The notes below the pieces were generated by a model. The model saw nothing but the letters and a program-made list of their open reading frames with translations, made no database searches and was not told the origin of the DNA. Of a stretch of 64,000 nt of DNA, positions 25,726-33,180 are shown one piece after another. The stretch spans positions 1 through 64,000 of the forward strand of contig CAZKHG010000001.1 of assembly GCA_964552655.1 (NCBI GenBank). Reading direction: 5' to 3'. Made by a program: the position numbers and the translations under genes. This DNA comes from CAZKHG01 sp964552655. Its GTDB lineage: Bacteria; Bacteroidota; Bacteroidia; Bacteroidales; Tenuifilaceae. How positions within the stretch are numbered: the first letter of the stretch is position 1; each line of letters begins with the position of its first letter.

Positions 25726-27276
25726 GTGAACATTGAACTGGTTATTGATGTACGTGATACTGAAATTGCCCTGGCTCTGCTTGAGAATAAACAACTTGTA
25801 GAGCTTAATAAGGAAAAGAGCAACGTTCAGTTCTCGGTTGGCGACATCTATCTCGGTAAGGTAAAGAAAATTATGCCGGGGTTAAATGCAGCATTTGTAG
25901 ATGTGGGCTACGAAAAAGATGCATTTCTACACTACCTCGACCTGGGCCCACAGTTCCAATCTTTTAATAAGTACCTGCAAGCCATTCTCTCCAAAAAAGG
26001 GAAAACCGTTTCGGTTTCCAAATTCAGGCAGGAACCCGATATTGATAAAAATGGTAAAATTGGGCAGGTTTTAACCTCCGGACAACCTATCCTGGTTCAG
26101 ATTGCAAAAGAACCCATTTCCACCAAAGGACCTCGCTTAAGTTCAGAAATATCAATTGCCGGACGAAATATTGTCCTGATGCCTTTTTCCGATAAGGTTT
26201 CAATTTCACAAAAGATTGCTTCTCCTGAGGAACGGAAAAGGTTAAAGCGCCTGATGGAAAGCATAATGCCACGTAACTATGGTGTTATAGTCCGCACTGC
26301 AGCTGAAGGGAAAAAGGTAGCTGTTCTGGATGCAGAGCTAAGGGGGCTGATTAAGAAGTGGGAGAATGCGCTGGAAAAACTTAAAACCATTCCGGTTCCC
26401 AGCCTTGTTGTTAACGAGCTCAAAAGAACATCGGCAATCCTAAGAGATATGTTAAATGTTTCATTTAATAATATTTATGTAAACGATGAGAATGTTTGCA
26501 ACGAGATCAAGGAGTACATAAATACCATTGCCCCTGAGAAGGAGAAAATAGTGAAGCTTTACGATGGGAATGTACCAATATTCGAACAGTTTGGGATCGA
26601 AAAACAGATAAAAAGCCTGTTTGGAAAAACCGTTTCATTTAAAAGCGGCGCTTACCTTATTGTAGAACACACCGAAGCGCTTCATGTTATCGATGTAAAT
26701 AGCGGCAACCGGTCAAAAGCCAGCAATGACCAGGAGTCCAACGCGCTGGAGGTTAATCTTTCAGCAACCGAAGAGGTTGCCCGCCAGCTGAGGCTTAGAG
26801 ATATGGGTGGAATTATTGTGGTTGATTTTATTGATATGCACGAGCAGGAGAACAGGCAGCTTGTTTACGATAAAATGAAAGAGCTGATGGCCAGGGATAA
26901 AACCAAACACAACATTTTACCCCTAAGCAAGTTTGGTTTGATGCAAATTACCCGCCAACGGGTAAGGCCCGAAATGCACATCAGCACCGTTGAGAAATGT
27001 CCAACATGCAAAGGTTCCGGTGAGGTTACCCCAATAATTATTCTGGATGAACAGATTGAGAATAAGCTGGCTTTCCTGGTAAATGAACGCGAAATAAAAA
27101 ATTTGATTCTTAAATTACACCCATTCGTGGCTGCATACCTGACCAAAGGACTGTTTTCCAAACGTTTCAAATGGGCACGACAATACAAGTGTAAGCTCAA
27201 AATAGTCCCGATGTCCTCGTATAGCTACCTGGAATTCCATTTCTTTGACAGATACGATAACGAGATAGAATCATAG
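25726..27276 (+). CDS. rng: Ribonuclease G (RNase E/G family)
   Basis: 516 residues starting with GTG at 25726 (NIELVIDVRDTEIALALLE, the family N-terminus). S1 domain about 35-120 (GDIYLGKVKKIMPGLNAAFVDVG). Catalytic magnesium-binding Asp residues at 323 (HVIDVNSG) and 367 (VVDFIDM), and a zinc-link-type pair C425-x-x-C428 in CPTCKGSGEV. It lacks the long disordered degradosome tail of RNase E. Matures 16S rRNA and decays mRNA. The HU/COX24-like/RNase G neighbourhood links nucleoid, ribosome and RNA processing genes. Confidence 0.95.
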   Translation: MNIELVIDVRDTEIALALLENKQLVELNKEKSNVQFSVGDIYLGKVKKIMPGLNAAFVDVGYEKDAFLHYLDLGPQFQSFNKYLQAILSKKGKTVSVSKFRQEPDIDKNGKIGQVLTSGQPILVQIAKEPISTKGPRLSSEISIAGRNIVLMPFSDKVSISQKIASPEERKRLKRLMESIMPRNYGVIVRTAAEGKKVAVLDAELRGLIKKWENALEKLKTIPVPSLVVNELKRTSAILRDMLNVSFNNIYVNDENVCNEIKEYINTIAPEKEKIVKLYDGNVPIFEQFGIEKQIKSLFGKTVSFKSGAYLIVEHTEALHVIDVNSGNRSKASNDQESNALEVNLSATEEVARQLRLRDMGGIIVVDFIDMHEQENRQLVYDKMKELMARDKTKHNILPLSKFGLMQITRQRVRPEMHISTVEKCPTCKGSGEVTPIIILDEQIENKLAFLVNEREIKNLILKLHPFVAAYLTKGLFSKRFKWARQYKCKLKIVPMSSYSYLEFHFFDRYDNEIES

Positions 27277-27282
27277 CCAACC

Positions 27283-27311
27283 AAAAACCCCGGAAAGTCC
27301 GGGGTTTTTTT
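27283..27311. terminator. Bidirectional terminator between rng and ychF
   Basis: 12-bp perfect stem AAAAACCCCGGA / TCCGGGGTTTTT (27283-27294, 27298-27309) with a 3-nt loop. The flanking A-run and T-run serve both convergent genes. Confidence 0.88.
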
Positions 27312-27330
27312 ATTACTGCCAAGTAAAGTT

Positions 27331-28428
27331 CTATACATTAAACCTGATGTGGAGGATATCGCCATCTGCAACCACGTAATTTTTCCCTTCAACTAAAAGT
27401 TTCCCTTTTTCCTTGCAGGCATGCTCAGAACCAAGGGTAACAAAATCGTGGTAATGCATAACTTCTGCGCGGATAAACCCTCGTTCCAGATCGCTGTGAA
27501 TCACCCCTGCGGCTTGGGGTGCAGTCATCCCCTTTTTAATTGTCCAGGCTCTTATTTCCTTGGGACCGACTGTAAAGAAAGTTTGTAAGTTTAGCAAATG
27601 GTAAGCTGCACGAATCAGCTTATTAACGCCGGGTTCACTTAATCCTACATCTTTCAGGAATGATAAACGGTCATCCTGATTATCCAACTCGGATATTTCT
27701 GCCTCAACTTTTCCGGCAATTATAAGTATCTCTGTGTTTTCATCCTTAAGAAATTCTTTAACCCTCTCAACATAGCTATTTCCAGCCACAGCAGATTTTT
27801 CATCCACATTGCAAACGTAGATAATGGGTTTAACAGAAAGCAAAAAAAGGTCAGCAACATGTTTTTTGTCATGCTCATGAACAGGGGCAGTAGAGGCATT
27901 TTTAAAAGATTCAAGGTGATCTTTATAAATCTGCAGGATTTCAAGACCGTGCTTTGCCTCCTTATCGCCAACCTTGGCGGCTTTTTCAAGCTTTTGCATT
28001 TTTTTCTCAATCGAATCAAGATCCTTAACCTGGAGCTCAAAATTTACCGTTTCGATGTCCCTTACCGGATCAACCGAGCCATCAACATGAGGCAGGTTGG
28101 GGTCATCAAAACAACGGAGTACATGGATTAAGGCATCACAATTCCTGATATCGGCAAGGAACTTATTGCCAACCCCTTCGCCTTTGTTCGAGCCCCTGGC
28201 TAATCCCGGGATATCAACAATTTCAACCGTTGTATGGACAATTTTCTCAGTGGTTTGGAATTTTTCCAGCTCGTAAAGCCTGTCGTCAGGTACATTGATC
28301 ATGCTGATATTTGATTTGCTTGCGCTGAATGCAAAGTTGCTGGCCTGAGCCTTTGTGCTTGACATGCAATTGAATATGGTGGTTTTGCCCACATTCGTTA
28401 TCCCGATAATTCCACACTGTAAACCCAT
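27331..28428 (-). CDS. ychF: Redox-regulated ATPase YchF (OLA1 family)
   Basis: 365 residues, standard length. The P-loop GITNVGKTT, the G3 DIPGLARGS, and the NVDE stretch replacing the NKxD guanine-specificity motif are all seen; this last change is why YchF prefers ATP over GTP. A helical domain follows (about 130-200) and a C-terminal TGS domain (TFFTVGPKEIRAWTI, AAGVIHSDLERGFIRAEV). Binds ribosomes and is linked to oxidative stress responses. Confidence 0.96.
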   Translation of the reverse strand: MGLQCGIIGITNVGKTTIFNCMSSTKAQASNFAFSASKSNISMINVPDDRLYELEKFQTTEKIVHTTVEIVDIPGLARGSNKGEGVGNKFLADIRNCDALIHVLRCFDDPNLPHVDGSVDPVRDIETVNFELQVKDLDSIEKKMQKLEKAAKVGDKEAKHGLEILQIYKDHLESFKNASTAPVHEHDKKHVADLFLLSVKPIIYVCNVDEKSAVAGNSYVERVKEFLKDENTEILIIAGKVEAEISELDNQDDRLSFLKDVGLSEPGVNKLIRAAYHLLNLQTFFTVGPKEIRAWTIKKGMTAPQAAGVIHSDLERGFIRAEVMHYHDFVTLGSEHACKEKGKLLVEGKNYVVADGDILHIRFNV

Positions 28429-28475
28429 GGTCGTAGTTTTGGTTAATCTTCAAATTTAGGTGAATTTTTGCGGAA

Positions 28476-28499
28476 TAAAAAAAGCCCTGAAAGGGCTTT
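28476..28499 (-). terminator. Terminator downstream of the small barrel gene
   Basis: 8-bp stem AAAGCCCT / AGGGCTTT (28481-28488, 28492-28499) with loop GAA. On the minus strand it runs into a T-rich stretch, so it terminates the 29024-to-28521 transcript before ychF. Confidence 0.75.
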
Positions 28500-28520
28500 A
28501 GAACATCTTAAAGATTAGCA

Positions 28521-29024
28521 TTAAAACTTATAAGTTATTCCAAATTTACCGCCATTTGTGGAGTTTCCCCCGGCAAATTCAAGGTTGAGTGCTAATCGGC
28601 TATTGAGGTAATATCTGCCACCAACCTGAGCACCAATGCCTGGCGCGGAAGATCCACTGCCGGGGTAATCGGACGGAGAATTCCAGAAAAAGAAGCCTAT
28701 ATTGAGCCCTGCATAAAAATCCCATGGGCTAGGGATTTCCAGCAATCGGTTAAAATGATAGTTTCCGTTTCCTGTAAAACCGATAATAGTACTGTTATAT
28801 TTAACGCTACTTAGAGATTCTCTATAGGAGCGTAAAGAAATTTCCAGGCCTATTGTGATATCCTGATGAACCCCATAGTCGCCGCCAACATAAATCGGGA
28901 TACCCCAACCAGACAAACCAATACCGGCATTCAACTGCTTCTCCCCTTTCCCAATTGGGCTTTGAGCGTAGGTAAATAAACCGGTTAACAGAAACAATAC
29001 TGAGAAAAAGATAATTTTCTTCAT
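28521..29024 (-). CDS. Small outer-membrane beta-barrel protein
   Basis: 167 residues with a signal peptide ending near TYAQ (about residue 20). The mature part alternates hydrophobic and polar residues in eight short strands with glycine-rich turns (GIGLSGWGIPIYVGGDYG, FYAGLNIGFFF, GIGAQVGGRYYL) and finishes on an aromatic residue (ITYKF), the pattern of an OmpA/OmpX-type 8-strand barrel. No peptidoglycan-binding domain. Function unknown. Separated from the PAP2 gene by 103 bp and has its own terminator. Confidence 0.8.
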   Translation of the reverse strand: MKKIIFFSVLFLLTGLFTYAQSPIGKGEKQLNAGIGLSGWGIPIYVGGDYGVHQDITIGLEISLRSYRESLSSVKYNSTIIGFTGNGNYHFNRLLEIPSPWDFYAGLNIGFFFWNSPSDYPGSGSSAPGIGAQVGGRYYLNSRLALNLEFAGGNSTNGGKFGITYKF

Positions 29025-29127
29025 GACTAATTAATTTAAGTTGTTTTTACAAATTTGACATACTATAGTAACTCATTATTATAGCTTTTGTTATTTTTTA
29101 ATCTGTATTTCTTGATTCTGCCCGGAT

Positions 29128-30102
29128 TCAAAGGTCTTTTGAAATATGATCGCTGAAAATCATCATGTTAAAGTATCTGGCAATAAAAGATGAAATCAAT
29201 ATTGCCAGAAATCCGGTCAGGGTAAAGTAAAACAATGCAAAAATATTGCCATTATTTAATGGGATTAACTTACTAGACATAGAAAACAAAACGAATACTA
29301 AAAAGAAGTTGACAACATTTGCCATTCTTTTCCAACCAGAGGCTATGCTAATCGAACTCCCATACTTCCTGATCAAAAACAAAAATGCAAGGTTAAGCCC
29401 TACAAAACTTCCAACCTGAAATACTGGCAGGTATTTATAAAATGGAATTAGAATCAACGGCGATAACAATAAGAATACCTGACCAAATCTAATTGGTGTA
29501 TTTTCAATTATATGGATCTTCTTGATAATGAGCATTAATATCCCGACAACAATAAGGCCGATGAGCAACCCGCCAAGAACATCGCCTAAAAAGTGCTGGG
29601 CGAGGTAAAGGCGAGAAATCATAGTAAGTGCAATAAAAGAAATACTAAAAAACCAGAGCCATCTTTTACGCATAAGCAGCGCTAAACTTAACCAAACTGC
29701 AATCTGAGCAGTTACATGGCCTGAGGGGAACCCCGTTCTGGCAATGCTATTTTCACGTGTTTTAGACAGCAGATCCTGCGAAAAAAGTTCAAAAAAGCGG
29801 GATGGCTGCGTTTCAGAGAGGTCTGCATTAACTTTTGGTTCACCAAAACTATTTAAGGTTGAATCAATGGCAAGTGGTCGTGGGTAATCAATATAATTTT
29901 TTAAAACAACGGTAATAAGAATAGTCCACCCAAAAATATTTGCTATTACAATACCCTTTCGGAAATCAACCCCGGCTATAATTGAAAAGATGAAAAACAT
30001 GATGAAGTATGTAGTTCCTAACATGGATACAACATAAAGTATCCAGTAAATTACTGAACTGTCAAATGATTGCAAGAAGTGATTTAATCCTGTATTAAAC
30101 AT
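29128..30102 (-). CDS. PAP2-family membrane phosphatase
   Basis: 324 residues, multiple membrane helices. All three PAP2 phosphatase motifs are intact: K-x6-RP (K68 to R75-P76 in KNYIDYPRP), PSGH (in GFPSGHVTAQ) and SR-x5-H (SRLYLAQHFLGD). A further four C-terminal helices extend beyond the usual ~200-residue core. Enzymes of this group dephosphorylate lipid phosphates such as undecaprenyl diphosphate, phosphatidylglycerophosphate or phosphatidic acid; which is unclear. 21 nt after hutH, so probably the last gene of the hisS-hutH-PAP2 unit. Confidence 0.9.
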   Translation of the reverse strand: MFNTGLNHFLQSFDSSVIYWILYVVSMLGTTYFIMFFIFSIIAGVDFRKGIVIANIFGWTILITVVLKNYIDYPRPLAIDSTLNSFGEPKVNADLSETQPSRFFELFSQDLLSKTRENSIARTGFPSGHVTAQIAVWLSLALLMRKRWLWFFSISFIALTMISRLYLAQHFLGDVLGGLLIGLIVVGILMLIIKKIHIIENTPIRFGQVFLLLSPLILIPFYKYLPVFQVGSFVGLNLAFLFLIRKYGSSISIASGWKRMANVVNFFLVFVLFSMSSKLIPLNNGNIFALFYFTLTGFLAILISSFIARYFNMMIFSDHISKDL

Positions 30103-30123
30103 TTACTTATGTATTAGTTAACA

Positions 30124-31626
30124 CTAAGTTGCATATTCTAACGACTCTTCTCTGATAAAATTTATGGTTTTCTCAATCTCCTTGTACATAATAATGTCTT
30201 CAGTGATAAAAGGAACAATTTCCCTATATCGATGAAGTAGTTCTTCCAGGTATGGTGAGGTTTTGGCAGGGCGCCTGAACTCAAGTGCCTGTGCTGCATT
30301 GAATAGCTCAATGGCAAGTACTCGTTCAACATTATCAACAACCCTTAATAATTTAGTTGCTGCGTTACCCCCCATGCTTACATGATCCTCCTGGTTGTTT
30401 GATGAAACAATTGAATCAACCGAAGCGGGCGTACAAAGCTGCTTATTCTGGCTAACCATTGCGGCAGCCACGTATTGTGGGATCATAAAACCTGAATTTA
30501 ACCCCGAGTTTGCAATTAAAAACTCCGGCAATCCTCTAAGTCCGAGGATGAGCTGAACGATTCGCCGTTCGGCGATATTTGCTAACTCGGCAATTGCAAT
30601 TGCCAATATATCAAATGAATAGGCAAGTGGTTGACCATGGAAATTGCCACCGGAGATGATCAAATCCTCATCCGGCCATATTGTTGGGTTATCGGTAACA
30701 GAATTGATTTCAGTCAGAAGAACGCCGGCAACATAGTTTACAGCATCCCTGGAAGCACCATGAACCTGAGGGATACACCTGAATGAATAGGGATCCTGAA
30801 CATGATTTTTGGGACGGTTTATCAACTCACTCCCCTCTAATATCTTTCTGATATTATTGGCTGTCTCAATCTGCCCCTGATGTGGTCTGACTGCCTGAAT
30901 GTTAGGATGAAACGGTTCTATCCTGCCATCGAATGCTTCAAGCGAGATTGCGCCGGTGATATCGGCAATCTTAATAAGCCTGAATGAACGGAGCAAAGCC
31001 AAAACCCCATGAGCACTCATAAACTGAGTGCCGTTCAACAAGGCAAGACCCTCCTTGGATTGAAGTTCAATAGGCTCCCAGCCAAATTTGCTGAGTATTT
31101 CCGCTGCATCGTATTTTACCCCTTTAAAACGCACTTCTCCCATTCCAATAAGGGGTAAAAACAGGTTGGCTAACGGTGCCAGATCGCCTGATGCCCCCAA
31201 CGAGCCTCGATCATAAACAACCGGAAGTATATCATTATTGTAAAAATCAAGTATCCGCTGAACAGTAATTACCTGAACGCCTGAATAACCCAGAGAGAGG
31301 GCATGAGCTTTTAAAAAAAGCATCAATTTAATTACTTCCGGTTTCAGCTCATCGCCGGTACTGCATGCATGGGACATTACAAGGTTTTTCTGGAGTTGTG
31401 ATAGCTTTTCCCTTGAAATGGTCTTATTACAGAGAGAGCCAAAACCTGTTGTGATACCGTAAATAGGCGCATTATCCTCATTCATTTTCTTATCGAGGTA
31501 ACTGCGGCATTTTGATATCAGATCGACTGACTCTTTTGAGAGTTCAAGCTGATAATTTCCGTTTATCAGGCTTCCCAGAAATTCCCAGGTTAGCGGTTTT
31601 GGTGATATTTTATGTATTTTGTTCAT
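30124..31626 (-). CDS. hutH: Histidine ammonia-lyase
   Basis: 500 residues. The MIO triad is the classical A145-S146-G147 in GSLGASGDLAPL. His at the HAL substrate position is present in MSHACSTG, and other active-site residues are intact (YGITTGFG, NGTQ, YSFRCIPQ, GGNFHGQP, NQEDHVSMGG with the HAL Glu-Asp-His). It deaminates histidine to urocanate. No hutU, hutI or formiminoglutamate genes are in this window. Its ATG overlaps the hisS stop (ATGA), so translation is probably coupled to the histidyl-tRNA synthetase. Confidence 0.94.
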   Translation of the reverse strand: MNKIHKISPKPLTWEFLGSLINGNYQLELSKESVDLISKCRSYLDKKMNEDNAPIYGITTGFGSLCNKTISREKLSQLQKNLVMSHACSTGDELKPEVIKLMLFLKAHALSLGYSGVQVITVQRILDFYNNDILPVVYDRGSLGASGDLAPLANLFLPLIGMGEVRFKGVKYDAAEILSKFGWEPIELQSKEGLALLNGTQFMSAHGVLALLRSFRLIKIADITGAISLEAFDGRIEPFHPNIQAVRPHQGQIETANNIRKILEGSELINRPKNHVQDPYSFRCIPQVHGASRDAVNYVAGVLLTEINSVTDNPTIWPDEDLIISGGNFHGQPLAYSFDILAIAIAELANIAERRIVQLILGLRGLPEFLIANSGLNSGFMIPQYVAAAMVSQNKQLCTPASVDSIVSSNNQEDHVSMGGNAATKLLRVVDNVERVLAIELFNAAQALEFRRPAKTSPYLEELLHRYREIVPFITEDIIMYKEIEKTINFIREESLEYAT

Positions 31627-33026
31627 CTTATATTACTTACTCCGATTGCCTTGTACTTTTCAACTATTTTTTTGGTAAGCATATCAAATGGTGCTGTTTC
31701 CTGCTCACCGCTTACCATATCCTTTACAGCAAACTGCCTGTTTTGCATTTCAGATTCTCCGGCCAATACAACAAAACGAATATTCTTTTTGTTGGCATAA
31801 TCGAACTGCTTTTTAATCTTTCCTGCATCAGGGTATAGCTCAACACTAATACCATTCTCCCTGAGCTGACGAATTGCCGGCAGACAATAGACAACCGCTT
31901 TTTTTCCAAAGTTGGCAAACATTACCTGTGTGGAAACCAGCAAACTTTCAGGGAAATTATTCAGCTGAAGCATCACATCGTAAATCCGGTCGGCACCAAA
32001 GGATATTCCAACACCGCTCATATTATTCAACCCAAATATGCCTGTTAGGTCATCGTAACGCCCACCGCCACAGATACTGCCAATCTCTACATCCAGGGCT
32101 TTGACCTCAAATATAGTTCCGGTGTAATAGTTTAACCCACGGGCCAGCGCAAGGTCAAAATCAATAGATGTAACTATATCCCCAGATGATTCGATATAAC
32201 CAAACAGTTCCTCCATTTCAGCAAGGCCTTTTAATCCGATTTCTGAATTAGCAAAGATCTTTTTCAAAGCCTCAAGTTTTTCGAGATTTGTGCCTTTAAG
32301 TTGGATTATGGGTTGCAGTTTTGCAATAGAATTTTTAGAAATACCTTTACTTTCCAATTCAGCATTTACAGCATCCAATCCAATCTTATCTAGTTTGTCA
32401 ATTCCGACGGTTATATCAGTTAACTTATCTGATTCGCCAATGATCTCAGCCATTGCGCTAAGGAGCTTCCGGTTATTCAGTTTAATGACAGTTTTAATAC
32501 CAAGCTGCTGGAATACTTCATTGATAATCAGCACTAATTCATTCTCGTTGAGTAATGAACCCGAGCCAATTACATCAACATCACACTGGTAAAATTCGCG
32601 GTAGCGGCCTTTTTGAGGTCTATCGGCACGCCATACCGGCTGAATCTGATACCTTTTAAAAGGGAATACTATATCATTCTGATTTTGAACTACAAAACGG
32701 GCAAAGGGAACAGTCAGGTCATAACGTAACCCTTTCTCGGATATGGCAAGGGACAAGCTATTTGAATTGCCAGCTTTAATAATTGATTGATCTACCTTAT
32801 CAATAAAATCGCCGGAATTCAGGATCTTAAAAAGCAGCTTATCGCCCTCCTCACCATATTTACCAAGGAGTGTAGATAGGTTCTCCATTGCCGGGGTTTC
32901 AATGGGTTGATACCCAAACCGGCTAAAAACTGTACGAATGGTGTCAAAAATATAATTCCTGCGAACCATTTCAGCAGGGGAGAAATCCCTTGTTCCCTTT
33001 GGTATTGAGGGTTTTTGTGTTGCCAT
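31623..33026 (-). CDS. hisS: Histidyl-tRNA synthetase
   Basis: 467 residues, class II synthetase. Motif 1 region KGTRDFSPAEM, motif 2 FKRYQIQPVWRADRPQKGRYREF (in two parts), the histidine-binding GLNYYTGTIFEV and GGGRYDDLTGIFG, and motif 3 GVGISFGADRI; a C-terminal anticodon-binding domain follows (about 375-460). First gene of the unit, with a candidate TATATTTG box just upstream, and a 4-nt overlap with hutH downstream. Confidence 0.97.
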   Translation of the reverse strand: MATQKPSIPKGTRDFSPAEMVRRNYIFDTIRTVFSRFGYQPIETPAMENLSTLLGKYGEEGDKLLFKILNSGDFIDKVDQSIIKAGNSNSLSLAISEKGLRYDLTVPFARFVVQNQNDIVFPFKRYQIQPVWRADRPQKGRYREFYQCDVDVIGSGSLLNENELVLIINEVFQQLGIKTVIKLNNRKLLSAMAEIIGESDKLTDITVGIDKLDKIGLDAVNAELESKGISKNSIAKLQPIIQLKGTNLEKLEALKKIFANSEIGLKGLAEMEELFGYIESSGDIVTSIDFDLALARGLNYYTGTIFEVKALDVEIGSICGGGRYDDLTGIFGLNNMSGVGISFGADRIYDVMLQLNNFPESLLVSTQVMFANFGKKAVVYCLPAIRQLRENGISVELYPDAGKIKKQFDYANKKNIRFVVLAGESEMQNRQFAVKDMVSGEQETAPFDMLTKKIVEKYKAIGVSNIR

Positions 33027-33049
33027 TTCTTTTGCTATTTTAGAGGATG

Positions 33050-33057
33050 CAAATATA
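33050..33057 (-). promoter_or_regulatory. -7 promoter box (TATATTTG) for hisS-hutH-PAP2
   Basis: On the minus strand a TAnnTTTG element lies 24 nt before the hisS ATG. No exact TTTG partner at the right distance, so tentative; the leader would be under 20 nt. Confidence 0.4.
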
Positions 33058-33180
33058 AGAAGAAGTCAGAATTCAGGAGCCAGAAACCGGAATAATAAGA
33101 ATAGTGGAACCAATTAAACTTATCGTTTCCTTTTAAATCTAAGTAAAATGGAATATAAAAACCTAAAAAACTAAATAGCT

